Below are positions 18,476 through 27,873 of a stretch of DNA of 34,973 nt, piece by piece. The notes under the pieces are model-generated. The model saw nothing but the letters and a program-made list of their open reading frames with translations. It ran no database searches and was not told where the DNA came from. Both the position numbers and the translations under genes were made by a program. Source of the stretch: Spongospora subterranea (Eukaryota > Endomyxa > Phytomyxea > Plasmodiophorida > Plasmodiophoridae). Each line of letters begins with the position of its first letter. Positions within the stretch are counted from its first letter, which is position 1. The DNA is taken from positions 1 through 34,973 of the forward strand of contig OUQQ01000153.1 of NCBI GenBank assembly GCA_900404475.1. Direction: 5' to 3'.

Positions 18476-20560
18476 ATGATGGGGGCGATCGGTGTTATTG
18501 TGTGGACAACGATGATCCATATTCAGATCACAACTCAATCCCCATGTTGTAATATCCACGACGCCAACACCGCTATCAATATCTATCTCAATCGTTCATC
18601 GCCATCGGCCCTATCACCCCAGTGCCGATCGTGTTTCGATCAGCGCCAATCCTGCACCGAACGGATTGGATGTGATCGGTACGATGCGGTCTGCGATGAA
18701 TCCCTTTGTGATCGCGCTTTGGCCCATTGTTCCGGTCTCCATTCCTCACCGGCCTTATTCACCGGATCCACATCGCAACCGAATCTGCATTTTTCCCAGT
18801 CGATTCCCACCACAATCTTAACCAATTCCATAACGAACCTGGGCCAATCTCATTTAGTCCTGATCGGCTCCAACATCATCCGCTTTGACCGACACCAACA
18901 ATTCCGCACCGTTTCCATTGTTCCCAATAATATCTCTTTGACCATCATATCCGACGACCCAGTATTTTCCGATCAGAAAGAGATTCTGTATATTATTCGC
19001 CCAGGAGTGGATGGATTACTTCAGATGCTCTCCTGGTCGAATTTGACCAGGTTCTGGTCGACTATGTCGATCGCCACGCTGCCAAAGGCGGTGTCCAATA
19101 CCATCGTGGCTCAGCGAACCGTCAACGAATCCGTCTGGATCGCGTATAGGCTGAAGGATTCCGGTCGCGTCCAGGTCGCAAAGTATTCCGATGGCGTTTG
19201 GCGGTCGGTCAAGCGATCGAAGTACAAAGCTGGAGCTGATCCCGCCATTGAAGTCAACGCCGAACAGGTCAATGTTTTGTTCCCTCGACATGATCTTGTC
19301 GTTATTCACCTCACAACGCATTCCGAATCTAAAACCGAGTTGAAAACCAAGGCGACGATGGCGATTCTGAGAATCGGTTCGCGGGTTTTAGCCGTTTTTC
19401 AGAACGCGTTCACGACAGGACTGGATTATTCAGTGTTCAATGGGGTTTGGTTGGCGCCGCAATCGACATCGCAAAACATCGATGCGCTCTCGACACCGAT
19501 CTTAATGAAAGTCGATGAAGGCGGTAATGATATCGTTGTCGCTTGGGTTATTGACGGGCGGGTGAGAGTGATGAATGGGCGGCGTCCTGATATATGGCCA
19601 TCGACCTGGATGTGGGACCTACGCCATGGTATTGGCGCCGTTCCCCTGAACCAGTTGACCATTCCCGGGGCGCACGACGCGGCAACGGCCGGGATCACGG
19701 CCGAGGCGCCCGTCGCCGCCGAGGGGATGACCTGGCTCAACAAGATCGGGTCGGTCCCGATCGTGGGCAATATGGCCAAGCAGGTGGCGGCACGATGGGC
19801 AACAGCTCAAGGTCACTCGATCATCGACCAACTTCGTCATGGTGTTCGTTATCTCGATCTTCGCATCACTGTCGGTTCGTTAGCGTCTCCACCGATTCGC
19901 CCATCAACACCACTTCACGATCTCTATATGGTCCATGGACTGCTCTCCGTCAAGTTCGTCGACGTCGTCGCCGATCTGCAGCGATTCCTAGCCGAAAGCG
20001 CTCACGAAGTGGTGGTTGTCGATATTCAACACGAGATCGATATCGATTCCCAACGACGCTCGGCACTATACGATCATCTTCAGGAGACATTCCCCAACCA
20101 GATGGCGCTACGATCGAATATATCATCGAAGCGGGTGAATCTAGACGAGATGTGGCGTATGGGATATCGCCTGATTGTATTGAGCGGATCCGATAGCGAT
20201 ATCGCCATGAGACCATGGATCTGGTCACGACACCGTACTCTGCAATCGCCCTGGGCTAATGTTCCCAATGCCGACCGCCTTCGCCCGCTCTTGGACCGGT
20301 TCGTGGCCCATCGCGACCCCGATCGGTTGTTTGTTCTGCAGGGTGTGTGTACGGCCGATATGGCCATGATCTATAATGGCGTATTGTCTGATGGTCGTGG
20401 CCCTCAAACACTCCATCAGCTGGCCAGCAATATATCACAATCACTGATAGAATGGGTGAACGATTGGCCACCACTTAACATCATTATGGTCGATTGGATA
20501 CAGGATTCGTCAATTGTCGCCGTTTGTCTCCGTCAGAATATCAAACGATTTGTCAAATAG
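18476..20560 (+). CDS. Secreted PI-PLC X-domain protein with Cys-rich N-terminus (694 aa, intronless)
   Basis: A hydrophobic leader (MMGAIGVIVWTTMIHIQI) precedes a Cys-rich segment with ten Cys in about 65 residues (CRSCFDQRQSCTERIGC). A long beta-rich middle follows (about 100-370) with repeats of the form VWIAYRLKDSGRVQVAKYSD, possibly a propeller-like lectin; that is a guess. The C-terminal third is a PLC-X catalytic domain: LTIPGAHDAA with H400, RHGVRYLDLRIT, MVHGLL with H487, then EVVVVDIQHE. H400 and H487 correspond to the catalytic pair of PI-PLC and PLCXD enzymes. There is no EF hand, Y or C2 domain, so it is not a classical signalling PLC. It is more like a PLCXD enzyme cleaving phosphoinositides or GPI. 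Convergent with SPF45. Confidence 0.88.
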   Translation: MMGAIGVIVWTTMIHIQITTQSPCCNIHDANTAINIYLNRSSPSALSPQCRSCFDQRQSCTERIGCDRYDAVCDESLCDRALAHCSGLHSSPALFTGSTSQPNLHFSQSIPTTILTNSITNLGQSHLVLIGSNIIRFDRHQQFRTVSIVPNNISLTIISDDPVFSDQKEILYIIRPGVDGLLQMLSWSNLTRFWSTMSIATLPKAVSNTIVAQRTVNESVWIAYRLKDSGRVQVAKYSDGVWRSVKRSKYKAGADPAIEVNAEQVNVLFPRHDLVVIHLTTHSESKTELKTKATMAILRIGSRVLAVFQNAFTTGLDYSVFNGVWLAPQSTSQNIDALSTPILMKVDEGGNDIVVAWVIDGRVRVMNGRRPDIWPSTWMWDLRHGIGAVPLNQLTIPGAHDAATAGITAEAPVAAEGMTWLNKIGSVPIVGNMAKQVAARWATAQGHSIIDQLRHGVRYLDLRITVGSLASPPIRPSTPLHDLYMVHGLLSVKFVDVVADLQRFLAESAHEVVVVDIQHEIDIDSQRRSALYDHLQETFPNQMALRSNISSKRVNLDEMWRMGYRLIVLSGSDSDIAMRPWIWSRHRTLQSPWANVPNADRLRPLLDRFVAHRDPDRLFVLQGVCTADMAMIYNGVLSDGRGPQTLHQLASNISQSLIEWVNDWPPLNIIMVDWIQDSSIVAVCLRQNIKRFVK

Positions 20561-20636
20561 ACCCAACAGCGACGACCACTGCCATTGGTTCAGTTCATTA
20601 GGGGGTAATGATTCAGAATATATTAAAGTTCTCGTA

Positions 20637-21911
20637 TCAAAGATCGTATGTTCTCTCAATAAACGAGGGCAAATCGTAGGATGTAGCGCGAACCTTTCTG
20701 CCGGCAAACGTCCTTCCATTAAGTCCTTCAATTGCCGCCTTGACGGCGGTCATGTTGTCAAAATGTACGAAAATCCGCACGCCGCTCTCAAGTTCCCGGA
20801 CGATACATTTGCGGACAAGGCCAAACCGCGAGCATTCCTCAGCTGTTTCACGCTCCAGTTCGCCATCAACCTCGCCTTTGCCGACCATGTTTTCCAGTAG
20901 GACAACACCGTCCTCTTCTTCGGCAACAACTTTCTGCTTCTTGCGTTTCGAGGCCGGTTCAATGACCACGACATGCCCATTAACACATTTAGTAGCCACC
21001 AAAGCATGTTTGATTCCCTGACTTTGAGCCCCAAGGCCCTGCCCATTCGACCAACCCATCTTAGCCCTAATGAAACACTTGAATTGGAGACACATTGGAT
21101 TATAAGTCAAGATTCAAAATCAACGAAAACCAAGAAAACAGAGAAACAAGCACAAGAATATTCGTACATTAATCTTTGTGCGACACTTTGTTTCGCAATG
21201 GGCTCAGATGACGAAGATGGGGGCGGAAGAGGTTCAGGAGATGGGGATCTGGTTCTCGAGGCCGGTTCGGTCGGTTTGATTGCATCAGGAGCTGGTGCCA
21301 GTCCACTCATGCGAATCCGTCGCATGTAGGCATCTTCCCCGGACATCTTCAGATCCATCGGCTCCGGTTCTTTGGATTGTGCCTCCGATTGTCGTAAGAA
21401 TTCCTGACGTTCGCGTTCGCGTTGCATTCGTTCGCGTTCTGCGCGGCGTTCTCGACACAACTCCAGGTATTCGTTTGGAGTGACTGGGTCATATTCAACG
21501 AATATGGAGTCATCATCAAAGCTGCCGTAGCGATTATCGTCTTCTCGCTCCTCGGTCGCCGGCACAACCACGTTCGCGATAGGTGGTGTCGGTCTCCCCG
21601 GCTTCATCATGAGGGGTTTCTTCCTTAGAACTGGTTCGAGTGCAGCCTTGGGCTTCTGTCGGACGATGTGGGTTTGTGGAATTAACAGGCGAGGTGTGGC
21701 GATCTCCGCAGCAGCCCATCCTAACAACCGTGTTCGAACTAGGTCAGCGTAATGTTCGGAAACAAATGGCGATGCAATCCCCAAATGAACAATTGAGTTA
21801 TTTCAGACCCGGATGCGAGTTAAGTTTGCTGGTATCGGGCAGCGGCGCCAGAGGAGATGGGTCTGGAACAGAGGCGCCTGCCGCAGGAGGCAGATCAGAA
21901 TATAATGACAT
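20637..21911 (-). CDS. RBM17: Splicing factor SPF45/RBM17 (367 aa)
   Basis: complement(join(20637..21066,21168..21738,21809..21911)), with introns of 101 and 70 nt. Exon 1 gives MSLYSDL, the family's N-terminus. The middle is charged and Arg/Glu-rich, with YDPVTPNEYLELCRERRAER matching the conserved YDP block. A G-patch follows across the intron 2 junction (SVAQRLM|AKMGWSNGQGLG). The C-terminal UHM/RRM has VVLLENMVGKGEVD, EECSRFG and the R-x-F loop (GRTF) that binds ULM Trp ligands in SF1, U2AF65 and SF3B1. SPF45 acts in 3' splice-site choice, notably for short introns in human cells, which is apt here given this genome's short introns. The MGIASP start at 21784 is intronic sequence and rejected. 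Confidence 0.95.
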
Positions 21912-22004
21912 CAGTGCCCGATCGAAGGTCTGTCGGCTACAGCACCAATGCGATATCGCCACTCCCAATTAACAAAATGATCAATAGCGGGAGAGCAAAA
22001 CCCA

Positions 22005-22098
22005 GACGCAGCCCACAATCCGCAGTGCGCAGATTTCTTTACAGTACAGTATGGACGGGACGCAGCCCATGACAGCATTGCGCAGGTTTCTTGACAGT
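22005..22098. repeat. Imperfect direct duplication, two about 40-bp copies
   Basis: Copies at 22005-22045 and 22059-22098 share gacgcagccca, ttgcgcag-like and tttctt-acagt blocks, 54 bp apart. They lie in the upstream flank of SPF45 and are non-coding. Confidence 0.6.
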
Positions 22099-22405
22099 GT
22101 ACATAAGACACAGTGGAGTGGACACAGAGCACGAGGCCGCAATGGACTACACTCAACAATGTCGCGATGGCGTTGGCCAACTCTTGCCAATTCTGATGGT
22201 ATCTGATATCCACAGCACCGCCAAAGTGTTCCACTCTGAATAGCATCATCGCTCACACAGGCTCAACAAGCTGTCACCGAGGACGATGATGATTGCTGCT
22301 TATATGCGAGATAGATAGGTGTGAAGACAGCTATGGTCACATCGACTCAATCAAAGGCCTTCAGTCGAGTCGACGACACCTAATTGCTCATGGCGAGTCG
22401 ACCCG

Positions 22406-22615
22406 AATCAGATTTCGTATTGTGTTTTGCCAGAGCTCATTCAATTCACTGATTTGGACTCCTGAGGTTCCCAATCATTGTGCGACGTTGTCGTTGAATA
22501 CCTGTTAATTTATAAAGATGAAGTCGCACAGTGGTGCTGAACCTGAGTGCGATCGACAGAAGTCCAGATGAGGGCTTTGAATAAATTCGAGCCACAAACA
22601 ATACGAAATCTGATT
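22406..22615. mobile_element. 210-bp foldback (MITE-like) element or hairpin locus
   Basis: Perfect 18-bp terminal inverted repeats (22406-22423 aatcagatttcgtattgt; complement at 22598-22615) continue as degenerate arms. Matching blocks such as ctggactt/ttggactcc, caggttc/aggttcc and cactgtgcgac/cattgtgcgac lie at mirrored positions toward a roughly 36-nt centre. No ORF and no clear target-site duplication. Most like a non-autonomous transposon; a long-hairpin RNA source is the alternative. Confidence 0.7.
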
Positions 22616-22641
22616 TGCGTCGGATAAAATTCACTTTACTG

Positions 22642-22950
22642 TCATCGAGTTTCTGCAGCGTACCTACCAGACGTCGATTTGCGAACAGGCCAGCGGATGG
22701 TCTGGCTCAACCGGAACACCTTGGCCATGCTCTGGATATCAATACCATCAGAATCAGGCACAAGTTCGGGAAATGCAATTATCGACTGGCCAAGGTCAAT
22801 CACAATAGGAGACCCAAATAAAATGCCCTCTTTAGTAAAGTCAAACAACGTCTCATTGCGACGTGCGGGAAGAATCATTGTAAGTACGAGATGTGCCGGT
22901 TCAACGTGTCCACGATGGCCACGATCAAGATAGGGGTTCCCAATACGCAT
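22642..22950 (-). CDS. Possible gene or exon, unknown (102 aa)
   Basis: A minus-strand ORF from ATG 22950 with beta-rich, protein-like composition (VEPAHLVLTMILPARRNETL, IVIDLGQSIIAFPELVP). There is no acceptor between the upstream stop and the ATG, so the ATG is a true or chance start. No motif. The neighbourhood to 23600 holds further open frames on both strands (e.g. MNRFAVYRYGR at about 23570, minus) that I could not assemble into a gene. Confidence 0.3.
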   Translation of the reverse strand: MRIGNPYLDRGHRGHVEPAHLVLTMILPARRNETLFDFTKEGILFGSPIVIDLGQSIIAFPELVPDSDGIDIQSMAKVFRLSQTIRWPVRKSTSGRYAAETR

Positions 22951-24021
22951 CCAATGGATCGCATCACAGAATGTTGTGTCGCAATGGCAGCGAGTTCAGA
23001 CATGGTTCGATATTGGGGGTACGGTTTACCCTCGAGGACTGAGCCCAGATAGTCATTCCGGATCAGATTATTCAGGTATTCGACCGGGCATATCTGTTAA
23101 TATGTCATTCGACGACGCCATCATGATGAAAGTGATGCTGATCGATCGTTTGAAGTTGTCATCGATACGAACCCTTTTGCAAACCAGAAATCCTTCACGA
23201 ATACCCCCTTTTCACAATGAACTGATCAAAAACTGTCGTTTCCCACAATTCTCAATATTCTTCAACCGGGGATTCTGGAGATTGAGGAGAAGTACTATAT
23301 CGATGGATCCAAAGTGCAATCGATCCAGATTAAAGGGCGACAGAACATTGCAACAAACAAGTGAAAGCGAACAAACAGGCCAAGAATTCGAGAATATTAT
23401 GAAATATGGTTTGGGTAATATTGGCGATAAAGACGATTTAACTACGACAATAGGATGATTGGCCATTCCCAAAAGGCGTTCTAAGCTTTCAGCAATCAAA
23501 ACACCACAACCATCGTGATTGGCCCGTTATTTACGACCATATCGGTAGACAGCAAAGCGATTCATTTGATCCAATTTGCCGCCTGAAAAGGGTATCACAA
23601 TCGAGGAAGACAAGCGGGGCGGAAAGGACCTAACGAAGGAAGTCTAACCCGTGATGATCGCCATCTTTAGTTGATCTATGACCAATATATGAGTTAATGC
23701 CCGATAACGTCATCTGCCCATGATCTCGTGGTGATTGTGGATGATGATGGATCCCCTTCCATCGACCATCATAATCCCCTCTCGTTATTAACTCAACACC
23801 ACTATATCATGTGGTGAAAGAGCCCCTCATCTCCTCACCACATTCCTTATTAAAATGGTGTTTGAATGGCCGACCCCTCTATAATAGATATGGACACCCA
23901 AACGGCCGATCGTGTGTGTGTATTGTTCGGCCGAATATTCTCCCCCGACTCTATATTCAGTGACCCTCATCGTCATCCCCAATCGTCATTCTGATATCTT
24001 CCTGACATTGTTCGTGACGAT
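22951..24021. other. Long region without a confident gene; PUF upstream region
   Basis: ORFs at 22976-23458 (+) and 23212-23499 (-) overlap each other, and neither has a recognised domain. 23500-24020 is non-coding and contains a small caccac/gtggtg hairpin near 23810 and tgaccctcat at 23961, 60 bp before the PUF start. Confidence 0.35.
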
Positions 24022-25242
24022 ATGTCCAATATTGCTTCCTCACAACGTCGTCGTCCACCCGAGTTAGCCTTACCCATTGCCCCTGGAAACACCATCCAGT
24101 TCTTCTCTCGCAGCGACGCCTTGATCACCTGGTCGCCATCGACCGATCCCCAAACCGCCCCGATTCGAGCGGCCAATTCCCGTCCCGATCTCTATAGGTC
24201 GTCATCAGCTCGCCATTCAGGTCGCCGTTCTCGTGCTGATCTACTCGGACGGGTGTTGATCCTATCGGGGCAACACAATGGCTGTCGAATGCTGCAAGAC
24301 TGTCTTGATGACGGCGGCCGGCCCATATTCGACGTGATTTACGCTGAAGTGATGGAATCGATTGGCATGATTGTGGCCGATCCCAGCGGTAATTACCTCG
24401 TCCAAAAACTGCTGGAAAAGTGTTCGCACATCGAACGACTGGAACTGCTCGTGTCGATCAGACAATCGCTCCAGTATTTATCGTTTGATTCCCACGGGAC
24501 GCGGGTCGTCCAGAAACTCATCGAGCTGTGCTCGTCGCCAGAAGAGACGGCGATCATCTCAGATGAACTTCGCCCGATTGTGTTGGAGTTATGTCAGGAC
24601 GTGAACGGTTGTCATTGCGTCCAGCGGATGATCGCCCTCAATGCCAAATACCACGACGATTACGTCTGGGTTTACGGGATCATAGCCAGTTTCTGCCTGA
24701 CGATCTGCACCAATCGCACCAGCTGTTGCATCTACCAGAAGTGCCTCGATGCGGCCAGCGGATCGACCCTGAAACAATTGTTGGAGGCGGTGGCCGATAA
24801 TACCAAAGAGTTGATCACCGACGGATGTGGCAATTACGTCCTTCAACGATGTCTGAACATCGCCGATCGCCACGTAATTCGTCGGGTGATATCGCGCCTG
24901 CTCGGGTCGGTATACGTCCTGTCGACGTTGAAGATCAGCTCGAACGTGATTGAGCGGTGCATGCAGATTGCCGACGAGGACCAGCTCGACGAGATCATCG
25001 CAGAGCTGTGTTTCGAGGGCGGTCCATCGCGTATCGCCATCCTGCTTTGCGATCCCTACGCCAATTACTGTGTTCAAGCCGCCTTGTGCATCTATCAGGG
25101 GACGATCAGCGAGGAGAACAAGTTCGCCTTTCTGGTGAATCTGGTTCGTCCCCATTTGACGCTATTGCAGACCACCCAATTCCGCCGCCGTATTCTCGCC
25201 AAGTTGGTCAGCCGTTTTCCCGTTTTCAACCTCTATCTCTAG
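24022..25242 (+). CDS. Pumilio/PUF RNA-binding protein, eight repeats (406 aa, intronless)
   Basis: After about 75 low-complexity residues, eight PUF repeats are recognisable by their RNA-facing helices: QHNGCRMLQ, DPSGNYLVQ, DSHGTRVVQ, DVNGCHCVQ, NRTSCCIYQ, DGCGNYVLQ, KISSNVIE, DPYANYCVQ. Using the established PUF code (N-Y-x-x-Q = U, S-N-x-x-E = G, C/S/T-x-x-x-Q = A) and antiparallel reading, repeats 8 to 1 predict UGUAAAUA. Classical PUF proteins bind 3' UTR elements and promote deadenylation or translational repression in the cytoplasm. The protein is nearly all PUF domain, unlike the long N-termini of metazoan Pumilio. The start is the first ATG in frame. Repeat 5 (C-C-x-x-Q) lacks the usual stacking Arg or Tyr. 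Confidence 0.93.
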   Translation: MSNIASSQRRRPPELALPIAPGNTIQFFSRSDALITWSPSTDPQTAPIRAANSRPDLYRSSSARHSGRRSRADLLGRVLILSGQHNGCRMLQDCLDDGGRPIFDVIYAEVMESIGMIVADPSGNYLVQKLLEKCSHIERLELLVSIRQSLQYLSFDSHGTRVVQKLIELCSSPEETAIISDELRPIVLELCQDVNGCHCVQRMIALNAKYHDDYVWVYGIIASFCLTICTNRTSCCIYQKCLDAASGSTLKQLLEAVADNTKELITDGCGNYVLQRCLNIADRHVIRRVISRLLGSVYVLSTLKISSNVIERCMQIADEDQLDEIIAELCFEGGPSRIAILLCDPYANYCVQAALCIYQGTISEENKFAFLVNLVRPHLTLLQTTQFRRRILAKLVSRFPVFNLYL

Positions 25243-25879
25243 CCGATTGTAATATTACAAGCCTCTTTAAATTTGGCATTTTATTAACAGACGCCAGGTT
25301 AGCCAAGAACAAAACGTAGAAAAAATGCCAAAAAAAGAATATATAGAAGTTTAGATCGAGTTTTTTGTATCCGGGGCTTCGAAAATCGTCCAAATAATTC
25401 ATCAAAGTAGCCTTTTTGATACACTTGTTCTCTGTTAATTTTTAATCCTATGCTTGCTTCGGCTGTCTCATGTGGTCGGTGTGCAATACACGATTGCTGA
25501 GAAGCAACATATCATCACTGATGCTGATTCTATTCCAAACAATATCAAGAACACAGCTCGACATTGGCGAATAGAGGCCTGTCAGCTTCGGTAGTGGAAG
25601 AAATAGTTCGGTGACCTTAGAGCCGATACCAACCTGAAAATGAATGTAATCCAGAGACAAGATTTGTTCGACCAGTTGAAATCGTTGTTTAAACTGCAAA
25701 GGGCGCGTCTTTTGCCTGTCACAATCGCATCTCTTTTTCACGAATTGAGAAGGTATGTATGTCCAAAAACAGTGTGTTTTATGCAATCTCAATTTTGAAT
25801 TATTAGACTTGAACCCACATTCATGCTTAATCAAGATTTAACATTAAGAAGCGTAATTGCAGTTTTGTTTGCAGATTGT
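25243..25879. other. AT-rich region, no intact gene
   Basis: A minus-strand ORF (25448-25834) is open but has no motif, and on the plus strand the sequence leads into the transposase fragment. Probably degraded transposon sequence. Confidence 0.35.
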
Positions 25880-26066
25880 TCACCGACGCTCAAAACACCA
25901 CAGCAGAAATAATGAGCGATTTTGTGCAAGTCGTAAACAACCATATTCGGATGATGAGAGTTGATCCAAGATATGTTGTTAATATTGACGAAACAAATAT
26001 TGATTTTTAGATGCCTGCAAAAACAGCAATGGTGTTAGAGTCGGTTGAAAAAAGGTTCGTGGATTA
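25880..26066 (+). pseudogene. DDE transposase fragment (Tigger/pogo-like), broken
   Basis: The plus-strand frame through ATG 25912 encodes IRMMRVDPRYVVNIDETNID, matching the first catalytic Asp (xxNxDET) of DDE-superfamily transposases. A TAG at 26008-26010 interrupts it, MPAKTAMVLESVEKR follows in the same frame, then TAA. The N-terminal DNA-binding part and the later catalytic residues are absent. An inactivated transposon remnant. Confidence 0.65.
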
Positions 26067-26249
26067 AGGTTGTTTTTAGCGCCATCTCCCTTCTCAAAAC
26101 TGGATAATTACGCGCACGTCAAGTGTATATCTCTCCCGAATTTTGAGCTTTGAGGCTCATTTCAAACTAAAAAAAACCTGCCAAGCGACCGTGTCTGGGC
26201 GCCAACGTTTCTGCCAGTCATGCCTCTCTAGGCGCAAAACTGAAGGATC

Positions 26250-26960
26250 GTGACATGGAATCGCTTGAACTCGTCGATTCCGCGGGTCACGAAAACAAAC
26301 GGGCCGTTACCAATGGCAGCAGAGCCGGTGACCATACCGGCTCCACAGAGCAACTTAGAAATCGGAACTGCGAGCATGGGGTCTGCATTGGCTGTTATTA
26401 TCGAACGCATCATTCAAAAGGGAAATGAATTCATCATTCAGAAGGTCTCTGAAAGCCTACAAAACCATCAGTACCTGCTACAGGAAACCCTACAAAACCA
26501 TCAGTACCTGCTACAGGAAACCCTACAAAACCACCACAACCTACCGACATTGTCACAACTTTGGCCCGCATTCAGGCTGAGGTATCCCAACTCCAAGTGC
26601 GAATCCCTATCCCAACCCCTCCACCAGCGGCTCCACAACCTCCCATTGCTCAGTTGCCGAAACCAAACCAGTTTTTGGCGATCGCAGTGAATTCCGACAG
26701 TGGTTTTGCCAAGTCACTAACTACCTGAGAATGTACAGTACTGGATTTACATCAGACACGATGCGAGTAGGGCTGTTCACCAGCCTCATGACCGAGTCGG
26801 CGCTCCTATGCTGATGCCCTATGTTGAATCCCAGTCTTATATTTTGAAAAACTTTGACTGGAACCAAAAAATTTCAGGAGAACTATCAAGTCTGACAAAA
26901 CCCAGACAACTTCTGTGATCGATTTACAACTATCTGCGGTTCAAGACATTCCCTGCGGTG
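26250..26960 (+). mobile_element. Degenerate gag-like retroelement fragment (Ty3/gypsy type)
   Basis: One frame encodes a helical segment and Pro-rich linker (PIPTPPPAAPQPPIAQLPKP). After a frame shift at a T-run near 26673, another frame encodes a capsid-like stretch (GDRSEFRQWFCQVTNYLR), ending at a stop about 40 codons later. That pattern (Glu-Phe-x-x-Trp, then a helix and FxxSLMTESALL) is typical of LTR-retrotransposon gag. Further frames to about 26960 contain more debris. No protease, RT or LTRs in the window. Non-functional copy of a host element. Confidence 0.55.
26458..26535. repeat. 33-bp tandem repeat, 2.3 copies, inside the gag fragment
   Basis: Units start at 26458 and 26491, with a partial third at 26524 (tacaaaaccatcagtacctg...). 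The period is a multiple of three and the frame stays open through it, encoding an 11-residue Gln/Leu-rich or, in another frame, Pro/Thr-rich repeat. Confidence 0.9.
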
Positions 26961-27873
26961 ATATTGAATCGCTGTGATCATCGTTTTTACTCATTACTCC
27001 TATTTACCGCAGCCTCCCTGCGACGTCAGGCGTTATTTATGTTTCTGCGCGTGGTACTGTACATGTCCCCACATCGCAACTCTCGTAATCGGCGGTACTG
27101 TAGTGGTAGTGTACACCTACGCGTAGTACCAGACAGTCTTGAACACCGTTACCCCTCGCACATGATCATGGCGAAAAAAGAAACCCGCGCTGTCTGGGAT
27201 GAAGGCGAAGGACCAGTTCCTGATAGAGTTGTTGCAAAAGAAGTCGGACATCGGTCAACGTGCGAACGCCCAGTACTTGATATATTCAATGCACCAAATA
27301 CACTTGTTGATTTGTCGATCGAACACCGATTCGTTTGAGAAGGTGTTGAAAGGAATATTGCCATATTTGACGGGGGTGATGATTGTGATTGGTTTGGTTC
27401 ACCTGACTGATCCTTATCTCTGGCCCTTTTCAACAATCACCTTCATGAGATCCTGAGTGATCTTTTTTTTTTGAGCCATAAAACACGTTAGTTCGTCATT
27501 GTGTTCACGAATTATCAAAATCCCAAGGCCATTAAGGATGATTTGACGATGTTTCGGTTGGACGCTTTGATCCTAGATGGGATATTACGATTGAGAGGTC
27601 GATAGATTTCATTCAACGGTTAGTGGATTTGAACGTCTCAAAACCAAATTTGTAATCTCACTCTGAAATCGTTCTGGATTTTCCCATCTCCCCCAACATC
27701 AAGCTCCGCTCTCTCAGTATTCAAGTATTTGGTATTTTATTCCAGAGAGATGATGTGTTCGGGCGAAACAAGACACCACTGTGTTAACTTGAAGACTGCT
27801 CCATTCAAAGTGAAATGGCCGATCCCAAGGGACGCTTGATGAGAATGACGATAAAGGGGGATAATCATCACGT
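26961..27873. other. Region without a confident gene
   Basis: The plus-strand ORF 27199-27456 encodes 85 residues (DQFLIELLQKKSDIGQRANA) with a hydrophobic C-terminus; overlapping ORFs in two other frames are equally open. No motif decides. 27460-27814 is AT-rich and appears empty. Part of this may be transposon debris continuing from the gag fragment. Confidence 0.3.

Noticed and set aside
19594..20196. 200-aa Arg/Ser-rich plus-strand ORF
   Set aside because: Shadow frame of the PLC-X gene, with composition typical of an out-of-frame read.
21739..21784. SPF45 start at 21784 (MGIASPF...)
   Set aside because: An upstream exon giving MSLYSDL splices in phase at 21738, and the MGIASP segment lies in the intron.
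24589..25155. 188-aa minus-strand ORF
   Set aside because: Antisense shadow of the PUF coding region.
26228..26413. Minus-strand ORF with Gly-rich GAGMVTGSAAIGNGPF
   Set aside because: Suggestive of a small membrane protein, but it overlaps the gag-like frame and has no partner exons or motif.
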